A stretch of DNA of 64,000 nucleotides from Puccinia triticina (GCF_026914185.1 NC_070573.1:2148501-2212500); one strand, 5' to 3'. Numbered from the stretch's first letter, positions 12,496 to 24,855 are shown. A program made the numbers and translations. Notes: a model not told the origin generated them from the letters alone.

Positions 12496-12752
12496 TGGCA
12501 AATTAGTTTCAAAAGGCCTTGTATGCATGTAGCATATCAAAGATGATATTGAATATCTTGGGGAAATGTAAGGTCACACCAACTTAACAATACGTGAAGG
12601 ATGTCATTATGAGAGAGGTGAGGGGTCAATGATTTTCCATTTTTGAAATAAAGTACATTGGGAGATTTCTGGGAGACTTCTGATAATATCAATGCGACAC
12701 ACACCATTCTTTTCTTGCTGAAAAAAAGACGTTGCAAGTTTGAGGATTAATC
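12496..12752. other. Unique centre between the inverted satellite arms
   Basis: About 257 bp not resembling the satellite. It would form the loop if the two arms paired. No ORF of note and no recognised motif. Confidence 0.75.
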
Positions 12753-15486
12753 CAGGAGTTCTTCCATGATATTGGTACCGGAATTATACAATGCCCTTAC
12801 AGATTTGTTGTGTGCCTTGCATTACCACAAAACCTCCAAATGTGGCAGCTACAATGTGATTGGTGGCCAACTATCACTAATTTGGTAGTTTCCTGGTGTT
12901 TCTCCCACTATATCTCAGGGCAGCGTGGGAGTTCTTCCATGGTATTGCTACCAAAATGTTCACATGCCCTCAAAGATTCACTGTGTACCTTGAATGACCA
13001 CAAAACCCCCAAATGTAGCAGCCACAATGTGATCCTTTGCCCAATGTCACTAATTTGGTAGTTTCCTGGTGTTTCTCCCACTATATCTCAGCGCAGCGTG
13101 GGAGTTCTTCCATGATATTGGTACCAAAACGTTCAAATGCCCCAAAGATTCACTTTGTACCTTTAGTGACCACAAAACCCCCAAATATAGCAGCTACAAT
13201 GTGATTGGTTGGCAAATATCACTATTTTGGTAGTTTCTTGGTGTTTCTTCCACTATATCTCAGCGCAGCATGGGAGTTCTTCCATGATTTTGGAATCAAA
13301 ATTTTCACATGCCCTCAAAGATTCATTATGTACCTTGAATGACGACAAAACCCCCAAACGTAGCAGCCAAAATGTGATCAGTTGCCAAATATGACTAATT
13401 TGGTAGTTTCTTGGTGTTTCTGCCACTATATCTCAGCGCAGGATGTGAGTTCTTCCATGATGTTGGTACCAAAATGTTCACATGCCCTCAAAGTCTCAAT
13501 TTGTTTTTCAAATGACCACAAAACTCCCAAAAGTAGCAGCTACAATGTGATCCGTTGCCAAATATCACTAATTTGGTAGTTTCCTGGTGTTTCTGCCACC
13601 ATATCTCAGCACAGCATGGAAGTTTTTCCATGATATTGGTACCAAAATGTTGAAATTCCCTCAAAGATTCATTGTGTACCTTGAATGACCACAAAACCCC
13701 CAAATGAAGCAGCCATAATGTGATCAGTTGCCAAATACGACTAATTTGGTAGTTTCTTGGTGTTTCTGCCACTATATCCCAGCGCAGGAGGGGACTTCTT
13801 CCATGATGTTGGTACCAAAATGTTCACATGCCCTCAAAGTCTCAATTTGTACCTCAAATGACCACAAAACTCCCAAAAGTAGCAGCTACAATGTGATCCG
13901 TTGCCAAATATGACTAATTTGGTAGTTTCATGGTGTTTCTGCCACTATATCCCAGCGCAGCATGGGATTTCTTCCATGATATTGGTACAAAAATGATCAA
14001 ATGCGTCAAAGATTCACTGTTTCCCTTGAATGACCACAAAACCCCCAAACGTAGCAGCTGCAATGGGATCAGTTGCCAAATATCACTAATTTGGTAGAGT
14101 TCTTGGTATTTCTGCCACTATATCTCAGCCCAGCATGGGAGTTCTTCCATGATATTGGTACCAAACTGTTCACATTCCCTCAAAGATTCATTGTGTACCT
14201 TGAATGACCACAAAACCCCCAAATGAAGCAGCCATAATGTGATCAGTTGCCAAACACGACTAATTTGGTAGTTTCTTGGTGTTTCTGCCACTATATCTCA
14301 GCGCAGCATGGGAGTTCTTCCATGATATTGGTACAAAAATGATCAACTGGCCTCAAGGGATCATGGTTTCCCTTGAATGACCTCAAAACCTCCAAATGTA
14401 GCAGCCAAAATGTGATCACTTGCCAAATATCACTAATTTGGTAGTTTCTTGGTGTTTCTGCCCCTATATCTCAACCCAGCGTGGGAATTCTTCCATGATA
14501 TTGGTACCCAAATGATCACATGCCCTCAGAGATTCATTGGGTACCTTAAATGACCACAAAACCCCCAAATGTAGCAGCCACAATGTGATCCTTTGCCAAA
14601 TATCACTAATTTGGTAGTCTCCTGGTGTTTCTCCCACTATATCTCAGGGCAGCGTGGGAGTTCATCCATGGTATTGCTACCAAAATGTTCACATGCCCTC
14701 AAAGATTGACTGTGTACCTTGAATGACCACAAAACCCCCAAATGTAGCAGCCACAATGTGATCCTTTGCCAAATATCACTAAGTTGGTAGTTTCCTGGTG
14801 TTTCTCCCACTATATCTCAGCGCAGCGTGGGAGTTCTTCCATGATATTTGTACCAAAATGTTCAAATGCCCTCAAAGATTCACTTTGTACCTTTAGTGAC
14901 CACAAAACCCCCAAATATATCAGCTACAATGTGATTGGTTGGCAAATATCACTATTTTGGTAGTTTCTTGGTGTTTCTGCCACTATATCTCAGCGCAGCA
15001 TGGGAGTTCTTCCATGATGTTGGTACCAAAATGTTCACATGCCCTCAAAGTCTCAATTTGTACCTCAAATGACGACAAAACCCCCAAAAGTAGCAGCTAC
15101 AATGTGATCTGTTGCCAAATATCACTAATTTGGTAGTTTCCTGGTGTTTCTGCCACTATATCTCAGCACAGCATGGAAGTTTTTCCATGATATTGGTACC
15201 AAAATTATCACATGCCCCTGAAGATTCATTGTTTACCTTGAATGACCACAAAACACCCAAATGTAGCAGCCACAATGTGATCAGTTGCCAAATATGACTA
15301 ATTTGGCAGTTTCTTGGTGTTTCTGCCACTATATCTCAGTGCAGCGTGGAAGTTCTTCCATGATATTGGTACCAAAATGTTCACATGCCCTCAAAGTCTC
15401 AATTTGTACCTTGAATGACCACAAAACCCCCAAATGTAGCAGCCACAATTTGATCAGTTGCCAAATACCACTAATTTGGTAGTTTC
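12753..15486 (-). repeat. 173-bp satellite array, right arm part 1 (inverted)
   Basis: These are the same units as 8889-12495 but reverse complemented (GGGAGTTCTTCCATGATATT, GGTGTTTCTGCCACTATATC). The array is interrupted at 15486 by copia-2 and resumes at 21504. Confidence 0.95.
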
Positions 15487-15600
15487 TGTTGTGAGTAGAG
15501 CTCATAAATAATGGATACTTTTCAATCTAGTATGGAAAAGTAGACTAAATGCAAGTATGTGACATGTGCCGCAGTCGAGTACTATGACCATGTCGCAACA
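15487..15600 (-). repeat. Copia-2 3' LTR (114 bp)
   Basis: TGTTGTGAG...CGCAACA. Unusually short for an LTR, and matched at 21385-21498. Confidence 0.93.
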
Positions 15601-15786
15601 TCCCCCCCCTTGACAAGAAACCAACACTAATATGGAAAATGAAAAACGGAAAAAAAAAAAAAAACAGAAGAGGAACAAAATAAAAGGAATAATAAGGAAA
15701 ATAAAAATAACAACAAATAACATAAGAGGCAGAATGTGTATGGGATAGCTGAGAGTAAAACAGAGGAGAAGAAATGAAAGAAGAAA

Positions 15787-18700
15787 TTAACCCGCATGAC
15801 CTTGAACTACCGCTGCAAGATGTTTGTGTGCTGATTTTCCCAAAGCTTTTGTCAGGATGTCGGCCAGTTGTTCTTTCCCAGGGATCCACGTCAGAGAGGT
15901 TTTTTGTTGAAAGAGAGCTTGGTTTGTAACATAAAAGTCTTGTTCTACGTGTTGTGCCCTCTTGTTGGAAGCGTCCTCACAACCAATCTTCACAGCTGAC
16001 TGATTGTCACAGAGGATTTTCACAACACAATCCGCTCCAATAATGTCCGCCAGTAAGTTCCTGATCCACAGTGTGTGTATAGTGGCGTGTCCAAGTGCCA
16101 TGTACTCCGCCTGGCACGTCGAGCTTGCCACTGTAACCAGTCTGCGTGACACCCACATGATGGGCGCACCGTACAGTCGAATGAGTACACCGTATGATGA
16201 TCTGGAGTTGGGACCTCCCCAGTTTGCATCGACGTAGCAATCCACCGGTGAATGGCAAATCTTAGACGGTTGGATCTTCAGTGGCATGTCCCTTGATTTT
16301 GCTAGGTAGTTGATCAGATGGCGTAGGCCTTTCCAGTGGATCGTTGAGGGTCGGGCTGAGAAACGTGCAAGATAGTTCACACTGTACGTGACATCGGGTC
16401 TAGTTCCAACAGCAACATAGCTGAGACTGCCAATAGCAGATAAGTAATCCGTACTGTTCACTCCCGGCTCTTTGTCGTCAGAGTTAGCAGAATACCCTTC
16501 CGGGAGCCGAGATGATGCAAGAGAGACACCATCCCATTGTTCATTCAGGATTTTCGAGATCAGACAAGGTTGTCGTAGTTCAAAACCATCTTCCGTACGC
16601 GTGATCTTGACTCCCACCATGCTTGAAAGACCTTCTTCCCACTTGATTTCCAAACTTCCTTTTAATTGTGTTTCAAGTAGTTTGAGTGCCTCATCAGAGG
16701 AGCCGGTGACAATACCATTGTCAACGTGAACCCAAATTATTGAACGGTTGACCTTGTTGCTGAGAGTGTAAACACTTGAGTCATAATAACTGGATATGTA
16801 ACCCAGATCAGCTAGAGTACCGCGCAGGTGTTTCCACCAGCATCGAGCAGATTTTTTCATCCCGTAAAGTGCCTTCTTCAGAAGGCACGCTTCCCCTGCT
16901 TCGACGTCTAGCCCTTCAGGCGCCTGTACCCATACTTCTCCATTGATGGGCGCATTCAGGTAAGCCGCCACGAAATCAAAGTTGTAGACGGGCCAGTTAT
17001 TCTTTGCTGCCAGAGTAAGCAGGATGCGCATCAATGTGAAGGTCGCCGTTGGTGCAAACGTGTGCGCAAAATCAGTCCCCTCCTTTTGATTAAATCCTTT
17101 GGCTACGTAACGCACCTTGAACTTGATGGAACCATTGGAATTGGTCTTCTTTGCAAAGACCCATCTAGCACCGAGTTTTCAATGTTTGCTCGGTAGGCGG
17201 CGTACAACCCAAACTGATTTTCTCTTCAGGTTGGCCAATTTGGTATTGATAGCCTCCTTCCATCGCGCTGCATCTTTGGATCACATAGCTTCTTTGAAAG
17301 ACAACGGGATCTCGTTGGACTCATCGTGACAATCCTTTAATACCGCATCAACTGCCTCTTCTTGGAGTTCAACTCGACGCTCTTCGGTGAAGTCACCCAG
17401 CTCCAGATGTCTTGATTCTGCCGCGGGTTTGGTGATCAATGGTAGCATTTCAGCCTTCTTCAAGTCTCCAGAAGTTGCCACGACCGCGGTCGACGGTAGA
17501 GCGTTGCGTCCAAATTCCGCCCAAGCGGAGGATACCAGCTTCTTGGTTGCAGGGAGCCAGAACGTCCAGCCTTTCGACTCCGCCAGGTGTCCTACTACTA
17601 GCCCTTCAACTGCTCGGCCGTCCAATTTCTTTTGTTTCTCCAGTGCCACAAGGACGTAGGCTCTGGACCCAAAAACCCGTGTTCTATCAAGCTGAGGTTT
17701 GTCTCCGAAGAAACATTCATACGGAATCTTCTCTTTTGTTATCCGATTAGGTATGCGGTTTAGTGTCCATGCTGACCACATAAAGGTGTAACCCCAAAAC
17801 TCACGTCCCAATTCACTGTCGTAGAGAATGCTTTGTCCCATGTCGGAGACCGTACGGTTGTAGCACTCCGCTGCTCCATTTTGGAAATGGTGATATGGCA
17901 AGGACCGTTCAGCCACGACACCTTTCTTACTGAGGAAATCCCCAAGGACTTTTGAGTCAAATTCACCACTGTTGTCAGATTGTAGTATTTTCAATTTGCT
18001 GTCGGTCTGAGTTTCCCATCGCGTTACGGTTTGCATCAGTATCGCCGCCGCTTCCCCTTTTGTTTTTAAAATCTTTACTTCACTGTAAGACGTGTAAACA
18101 TCTCGAATAGTTAGCGCATATTTTCCGCCGCTCAGCGTTGGTGTGTCGAAAGGGCCCATTAGGTTGACACAAACTACAGATAACTTACCAGACACACAAT
18201 TTGAAGGACCGAGTGCTGACGTCCTAGTTGCTTTGCATATGGCGCACACGGGGCATTTGATGGAGCCTCTGGGCATTGTTGCAGGCAAACCATATCCAAG
18301 CTGAAGCTTGACCATTCTCCTTATTTTCCTGAGGCTAGCATGTCCGAACAACCAATGCCAAAAAAGGAGGGTCTTCTCATCTGCAGTGAGATCCTCAGCG
18401 TTCCATGTGAACTGGCTATGTTCAACCAGAGTAGGTGACTTGAAAACGGCATGTGCCTCAATTGCAGGTGAGAAACAGTTGGGAAACAAAGTAGATGGGC
18501 AGTAGGGAAGGGAAGAGAAAGCGCGCATAGGTCGAATCACCGGCCACGAGTTTTTTGTCGCATCGAATATGCTTCGGAGGAGAACTTTTCCGTCGCTAGA
18601 TAGCAGATCAATAGAGTCAAAATTAGTGTTTACTTTGAACTGAGCATTTGATTTCTTGAACGCAGCAATGGAAAGTAGAGTGGACCTTGCTCGCTCATAG

Positions 18701-20613
18701 TAATAGACCTTCTTAACAGCAATAGTCATTTTGTTCATCCCGGCAAATCTCAAAGTACCCGTACCTGTGATGAAATCACACGCCAAGTCAGTGGCAACCT
18801 TGACAGCAATCGGTTGTTCTAGCAATGTGAAGTCAAACAGTGCGTACCTGTCCCCAGTGACATTATCTGAGGCACCGGTGTCCCAGATGACTTCTTGACC
18901 GTCGCGGTCTACGGTCATTTCCCGGAGATTGAAACGATGGCCAGTGGGTTCAGCTGACAGGTCTTCATTCTCAAAAGTGTATTTGACTTCTTCCTCTTCC
19001 TCTGCAAACAAGTCGGGGTTGATTTGTCTTGTTTCCACAGTTTTTGTTGGTGGGACAGGGTTACCGGTCCTGGGGTGCGATACTCCAGTGGGTCGGGAAG
19101 AAGGATTTTGTCAAACTTCTGGTTGGGATGGTTTGATGTAGGGAATGCGGCTGTAATTGTAAGTAACCGAGCATGAGGGAAAGCTCAGACAGGGAGGGGG
19201 AACGGTGCCGGTGTTACGTTGAGCTTGTGTATTCTTGCGGCTGGTTGGGCAATGTGGAGCGATGTGTCCAACTTGCTTGCATATGTAGCAATCCGGAGGC
19301 TTCTGTACTGCCATAGCAGTGATCTTTGAGTCTTCAATTGAACCTGAGACGTTTCCTGAAACGCTTCCTGAAACGGGTCCTGAAAAGCTAGAGTCTGTTT
19401 GGCTAGCTAGTGAGACTTTTAAAGCAGACGACTCCGCACGTCCTGTTTCTTCCGCTAGTCGTTGTTCAGAGCGGGCTGCATCCCAAAACCGGAGGATGTC
19501 GTTGGAGATCGGATTTTCAGATTCATGGGTCTCCATGAAGAGGTCTACTTTGCGATCCAGGACAGGGCAAAGATTGGTGTTGAGATTCGATTGCATGATG
19601 AATCCCATAACGGTGTCCCACGTGAACTCCACACGCTGCTCGATGAACGTTTTCGCGCATCTGTCAAATGCTGCGATTGCCTTGGCCAAACTGCTGTAGT
19701 CGGTAAGATTGATTTTCTTGAGGGTCTCCCACGCTTGGAGTTGCTTCGCTCTGTTGATCACACGAAACTTGCTAGTCAAGTGCTGGACGACTTCAGCTGA
19801 GTTGTTGAGGTCCAAAAGGTCGTAGGCCAAGTCGCAGTGCACTGAGGAGTGTATGATTTCACGGGCAATCTTCTCGTGATGCGGGTCGGCAACATAGCCT
19901 TCAGCGGGCGTGTAGAAGTGTTGGTATTGAAAGCGCTCAAAAGCGACGACGGCCAGGGCAGCTTCCCACTCGGTGATGTTTGATCCATCGATCTTCAGGA
20001 TGCAATCGGGGTGGATTTTCTTAACCGCCGCTGAAGCTATAGCCGAGAGTTTAGTAGCCTCATCGAGTAACGACCGTTGTCTGATCCTTGCATCCTGATC
20101 TGCCCTGCGATTCATCACTTTGTGGTGTCTGGCGCGCTCCTCTTCACGCTGAAGTCTCATTTCTGCTATCAGGCTGGCAATGTCAGCCTGCGATGGCATC
20201 TGAGGAGGGGTTGTTGGTTCGGTTTGATTGAGAGGTTGTGGAGAGAGATTCTGGACATGTGGAGGGCCTTCCGTCCGTCGCCAATTCGTGGCAGATGAGC
20301 CAATCATTCTGTCCGTGAGCCTTGGTTGGAACGTGGTTTCCTCGGGTAGATCTTCTGAAAACGCGCAAGCCTTCCCTTTATCGGCACGCATGAATGAAGA
20401 GGAGTCAGTACCACGATTGACGTCTGTTGCTGCACGACCAACCCGGCAATGGAAGAAATTGTTTGACGTAACCTGAGGCCCAAGGATGTTTTTCAATGTT
20501 GGATTCTTTGGTGTGACCCGGTCGATGGTTCGTGTTGAGGGTAACTGAGGTGACACAAGACTAAGAGAGATTTGACGAGGTGTTGAGGACAAAGTCCGAG
20601 CACAGTAATTCAA
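15787..20613 (-). pseudogene. Copia-2 gag-pol, one frame with three in-frame TGA codons
   Basis: A single frame of about 1,608 codons is broken only at 19111-19113, 17281-17283 and 17179-17181, all TGA. In order: gag with a zinc knuckle (CYICKQVGHIAPHC), protease (IWDTGASDNV), pre-integrase (HWLFGHASL...CPVCAIC), integrase (LQSDNSGEF; QNGAAECYN), reverse transcriptase (FVAAYLNAPI) and RNase H (CDNQSAVKI, DILTKAL). The catalytic YVDD box reads HVDNG, so the second Asp has become Asn. No ATG is visible in frame upstream, so the true start is uncertain. The element cannot supply its own polymerase as it stands. Confidence 0.93.
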
Positions 20614-21384
20614 AGTAAAATCATCATTCAGTGAGAAAGGATAACAGTAAGAAGAACAACTAGACTATATACATGTATAATATAGGCTAAGTTGTGGGTG
20701 TATAGGTTAGAAGCATACTACATAGGGAAATGCTAATACACTATCTTAACAGTTCGCAGACCTGGAAGCGCCCCCAGTCGGTTTACGGCTCCTGGTATGT
20801 TACGTCTGGAAGGGGGTTTGTTGTCGGACATGGTGGGAGTGGGCAAAGGGAAAAAAGTGAAAAACGTGGGGGGGAAAGAAAGAGAGAGAAGATAGAAAAA
20901 AAAACGGAGTGGAAGATTCAGAGTTTTGTTGATTGATTGGTCAATTCGATATCTTGAGGGGCAAACTAACTCCTACCGACTTTTCAGTTGATATCGCTAA
21001 GCTTTGAGTTTCGGCAAACCTAGTCCCGTCTGTGTGGTTATGGGTAATTACTCCAACCTAAACGCCTGCAGAGCGTTCGCCACACAGTACAGACCCAGGA
21101 GATTCTAGCTCTAGCCTTGCTCAGACTCTTAAGCGGTTATTACGGAAAAGTTTGGCGTTGATGATGAAGGTTGACTTGGAAGGCAAAAATGATGAGGTTT
21201 GTCAAATTTGAGTGATAACAAAAGAAGAAAGAAAAAAAAGCTTGCTGGCAGACTACTTGTGGCTCGTCCTGAGAGGACTACTTGCTCGTCCAGAATGGAC
21301 TACTAATTATATACTCATCTATGCGCCGGTTACTTGTATAGAGGAAAAAAAAAAACGAGCTACTCTAGCGAGAGGCTCATAACC
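20614..21384 (-). other. Copia-2 5' leader between LTR and gag
   Basis: About 770 bp without coding. Directly inside the 5' LTR is GGTTATGAGCCTC (minus strand). The same GGTTATRAGCC motif follows the 5' LTRs of copia-1 (28246-28258) and copia-3 (48740-48752), so it is the likely primer-binding site shared by this copia lineage. Confidence 0.6.
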
Positions 21385-21498
21385 TGTTGTGAGTAGAGCT
21401 CGTAAATAATGGATACTTTTCAATCTAGTATGGAAAAGTAGACTAAATACAAGTATGTGACATGTGCCGCAGTCGAGTACTATGACCATGTCACAACA
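21385..21498 (-). repeat. Copia-2 5' LTR (114 bp)
   Basis: Matches 15487-15600 with three transitions. Confidence 0.93.
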
Positions 21499-21503
21499 GT
21501 TTC

Positions 21504-21886
21504 TTGGTGTTTCTGCCCCTATATCTCAACCCAGCGTGGGAGTTCTTCCATGATATTGGTACCCAAATGATCACATGCCCTCAAAGATTCATTGTGTACC
21601 TTGAAAAATCACAAAACCCACAAATGAAGCAGCCACAATGTGATCAGTTGCCAAATATGACTAATTTGGTAGTTTCTTGGTGTTTCTGCCACTATATCTC
21701 AGTGCAGCAAGAGATTTCTTCCACAATAATGCTACCAAAATGTTTTCATGCCCTCAAAAATTCATTGTGTACCTTGAATGACCACAAAACTCTCAAATGT
21801 AGCAGCCACAATGTGATTAGTTGCCAAATATCACTAATTTGGTAGTTTCTTGGTGTTTCTGCCACTATATCTCAGTCCAGCATGGG
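21504..21886 (-). repeat. 173-bp satellite array, right arm part 2
   Basis: About two units in the same orientation as 12753-15486, lying between copia-2 and the LTR element at 21892. Confidence 0.93.
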
Positions 21887-21891
21887 AGTTC

Positions 21892-22145
21892 TGTAAGGGT
21901 TTCACCAAGGCTCCACCCTTACATAAGATGTGTTGTAATAGAAGCATTATTATCCATGCTTATACATAGTATTCCCGCTTTATATAGTTTTTGATCCCAT
22001 CTCTTCTCTTCTCCCCCAAGCTGGTCTTCCCCTTCTTCCTTCTTTCATCGGCCGATCTCAGAAATTCACATTCTTTTTATAGACTTCAGGCCTTTGGCCC
22101 TCCGTCCCTCCGTTCCTTCCAGTGAGGGTTCACAGAACCCTTACA
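21892..22145 (+). repeat. 5' LTR of the gene-less LTR element (254 bp)
   Basis: TGTAAGGGTTTCACC...AACCCTTACA. It contains TTTATATAGTTTTTG (TATA-like) near 21982. The outermost ~10 bp are inverted repeats (TGTAAGGG/CCCTTACA). Confidence 0.93.
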
Positions 22146-22284
22146 CTTTTTTTTTCTATAAAAAGTTTTTTTCAATCGCTTACTCTCCACGAAATTTCTC
22201 CTTGGACTCTCGGAATCTCCATTGGACTCAGGAGCATCACTGAACCCTTGGGCATTGGAAGTTTTTGTCATAATAGTCTCATCC

Positions 22285-22436
22285 TCCTTGGGCTCGGAGG
22301 CTCTTCAACATCGGAACAACCTCATCCTCGCTGGACTCGGAGGCCCTTCATTTCGGAACGGCCTCATCCTCGTTGGACTCGGAGGCTTCTCATCTTCGGA
22401 ACAGCCTCACCCTTGCTGGACTCGGAGGCTCTTTTG
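22285..22436 (+). repeat. ~48-bp minisatellite in the LTR element
   Basis: About three to four copies of a unit built on GGACTCGGAGGC...TTCGGAAC.GCCTCA.CC. Confidence 0.75.
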
Positions 22437-23083
22437 CCATTCAAAACTTCATCCTCAAATACTCTTCAGTGTCGTCCCAGGCTTGCCCTTGCCCTCAACA
22501 ATCAGTCCTTTTCCTTGTCAGCTCCAGAAACACCCTCAATCCTCGCTCTCTTGGACACTCGGTCTGCTCTCATCTCATTTGATTGGACACTCGGTCCACG
22601 CCTTGGACACTCGATCTGCTCGAAACTCGCTTGCTTGGACTTGGTCCACTCCAGACACTCGTTGCGACCTCTTCAGCCGGCTTTCGCGGCCAGAACCTCT
22701 CTGGGCTTTCCTTGCCGTCAGTCTCCGTGATCTTGACGGGACAGTTTGGAATGATCAGCGGCCCACTGTCCGACCTCGCCTCCTCCATCCTGTTCGCCCC
22801 CCAACTTTGACGACACCCGACAGGCTCCAACCCGCCCAAGCACAGCCTCGATCTCCGGGAAACACTTCTGAGAACGCTCGGTCCCGCCGAACCCCCTCTG
22901 CTTCTCCATTCCGATCTGAAGCACCTGGCCCAGCCTTCATTGGCTTGTGGTCACTTCCCCGAGCTCCCCGGAACCCTCGACATCCGCATTGACACACACA
23001 CGACGCCCATCCTCGCATTCGACGCGCGCGCCAACAGCCCGCCGATCATCGCCAACTCGCCTCGATCCCTTTCCGTCACCCGT

Positions 23084-23129
23084 CCTTTCTTCTTCGGAGG
23101 GGTCAATGGGGTCCCTCTGAGAAGAAAGG
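23084..23129. other. Hairpin 1 with GTCAATGGGGT loop
   Basis: The arms CCTTTCTTCTTCGGAGGG (23084-23101) and CCCTCTGAGAAGAAAGG (23113-23129) pair almost completely around an 11-nt loop. The same loop recurs at 23602-23632 with different outer arm sequence. Confidence 0.8.
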
Positions 23130-23171
23130 CGCCACACCCCGGACAACCCAAAAGCTACAGACGGTCCTCAA

Positions 23172-23302
23172 CCCTTGCCCTCCCATCGCCCTCGCCCTCC
23201 CATCGCCCTCGCCCTCCCATTGCCCTCGCCCTCCCATCGCCCTCGCCCTCTCATCGCCCTCGCCCTCCCATCGCCCTCGCCCTCCCATCGCCCTCGCTCT
23301 CT
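23172..23302 (+). repeat. 17-bp minisatellite in the LTR element
   Basis: Seven or more copies of CCCTCGCCCTCCCATCG with single-base variants. A 17-bp period keeps several frames open at once, so the ORFs here are artefacts. Confidence 0.9.
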
Positions 23303-23601
23303 CCACATTGCCCTCGCCATCCTTCGACCGCCACGCGCCCTGGCTACTACTCAACCTCGCCAACAATCCTTCTTGTCTCTCTTTGCTGTCCCCCTGCCCA
23401 CTTTTCTTTTCTCGATGCCAAAGGACAGACGACCCAAAGGTCCCGGACTCCTCGATTTTCCTCTCAATCACCTCGCACGCCACCGCCTCCTCAACCAGGA
23501 GCATCCCCACCAGACACACCAGCTCGCGCCACCCTCGTCGTCATCTCAGTCAACCCAACCCCTGCCATTCGTCTGAACCCTCAGCTACCAGGTCCTCTCT
23601 T

Positions 23602-23632
23602 CCTCAGAGGGGTCAATGGGGTCCCTCTGAGG
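23602..23632. other. Hairpin 2 with the same loop
   Basis: CCTCAGAGGG and CCCTCTGAGG are perfect 10-bp arms around GTCAATGGGGT. The loop and inner stem are conserved with hairpin 1 while the outer stem differs. Confidence 0.85.
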
Positions 23633-24271
23633 GGATGGAGACTATCAGCGGCAGCCGCCCGCTCCCCCGTCCGGACCACTCCGGTCCACACACGCTGTCG
23701 TCGCCGTCGTCGACGGAAGGCGGCCAGGAACGGCCCTTGGCGCCGCCCGCGCTTCCTCACTTGTCTTCCCCTCGCTCGCGTCACCATGCTTGCCAGACCA
23801 CTCAAAGCCTGACCTCCTCTGCTACGACCCGCCCTCCAGGACCCCTGCACACTTGAGAGAAGGTCTCCGGCCTCGAAGGCTACATCTTCATCAGCGGCCT
23901 CGCCTCCCACCTGCTCACTCTGCTTGTCCGCGCTAGGTGGCCCTCGTCCATGGCTCCTCCAAAGACCTCGCCCCTCTCTCCGCAATCGCGAAGGAACAAC
24001 GCCCCTCGCCATCGCTCCCCACCTCTTGACATCACTCTTTGCCCTTCCCTATTGACTCCAGCCCCTCGTCGACATCGCCTCAAGCCCCTCATCATCCACT
24101 CCCTCGCACCCTTGTCATCGCTTCCAGCCACTCTCCATCGCCACAGGCCCCTCGTCACCATATCTAGCCTTCTGTCATTGTCATCATCGCCTCTAGCTCC
24201 TCCTCATCGCCTCAGTTCAATGTTATCAACCTTGTTGCATCTTTGTACCTGGTCAATCATGACTGTTGCTT

Positions 24272-24436
24272 CAGGACATTCGGTCCATTTGGGACACTCG
24301 GTCTACTCGGGACATTCGGTCCATTCGGGACACTCGGTCCACTTGGGACATTTGGTCCATTCGGGACACTCGGTCCACTCGGGACATTCGGTCCATTTGG
24401 GACACTCGGTCCACTCGGGACATTCAGTCCATTCGG
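24272..24436 (+). repeat. 18-bp minisatellite in the LTR element
   Basis: About nine copies of GGACAYTCGGTCCAYTYG alternate in a 36-bp higher-order pattern. In one frame it would read as a Gly-Thr-Phe-Gly-Pro-Phe type repeat; no evidence that it is translated. Confidence 0.92.
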
Positions 24437-24596
24437 TCTTCTCACTCTCTCGTCATTGCCCTCACTCTCTCCCCCTTGTCTCCTCTCTCAACCCCATTGT
24501 CTTTGTCTCTTGCCCTCGCCATCGCCTCCAACCCCTCTTTGTCGCTCCAGCCCCTCACCATCATCTGTTTTCCTTTTCTTTTATAGGAGGGGAGAT

Positions 24597-24850
24597 TGTA
24601 AGGGTTTCACCAAGGCTCCACCCTTACATAAGCTGTGTTGTAATAGAAGCATTATTATCCATGCTTATACATAGTATTCCCGCTTTATATAGTTTTTGAT
24701 CCCATCTCTTCTCTTCTCCCCCAAGCTGGTCTTCCCCTTCTTCCTTCTTTCATCGGCCGATCTCAGAAATTCACATTCTTTTTATAGACTTCAGGCCTTT
24801 GGCCCTCCGTCCCTCCGTTCCTTCCAGTGAGGGTTCACAGAACCCTTACA
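24597..24850 (+). repeat. 3' LTR of the gene-less LTR element
   Basis: Near-identical to 21892-22145 (AGATG versus AGCTG near the start is the difference I see). Preceded by the polypurine tract at 24582-24596. Confidence 0.93.
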
Positions 24851-24855
24851 AGTTC

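Larger units (their letters stand above)
15487..21498 (-). mobile_element. Copia-2 retrotransposon, complete, 6,012 bp
   Basis: Two 114-bp LTRs (15487-15600 and 21385-21498) are flanked by GTTTC duplications (15482-15486 and 21499-21503). The polypurine tract lies beside the left LTR (C run at 15601-15611), fitting minus-strand orientation. The LTRs differ at 3 of 114 positions, all G/A-type transitions. It inserted into the satellite arm, so it is younger than CACTA-1. Confidence 0.95.
21892..24850 (+). mobile_element. Gene-less LTR retroelement (LARD-like), 2,959 bp
   Basis: The 254-bp LTRs (21892-22145 and 24597-24850) show about one difference, and AGTTC duplications lie at 21887-21891 and 24851-24855. 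A polypurine tract TATAGGAGGGGAGAT precedes the 3' LTR. The interior has no gag or pol. It consists of C-rich minisatellites and two strong hairpins, and its overlapping long frames come from repeat composition. Near-identical LTRs indicate a recent insertion, so it must have been moved by proteins from another element. LTR ends (TGT...CTTACA) and polypurine tract resemble the gypsy derivative at 57531-60102. Confidence 0.92.

Noticed and set aside
9132..15482. Many ~61-65-codon ORFs with near-identical products
   Set aside because: They recur once per 173-bp satellite unit, and the unit length is not a multiple of three. They are repeat by-products, not a gene family.
17179..19113. Programmed readthrough or recoded TGA in copia-2
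   Set aside because: Three separate TGAs, one inside the reverse transcriptase region, and loss of a catalytic Asp argue for decay rather than recoding.
22222..24699. Several long overlapping ORFs in the LTR element
   Set aside because: They are produced by C-rich minisatellites with 17-, 18- and 48-bp periods. No domain is recognisable and several frames are open at once.
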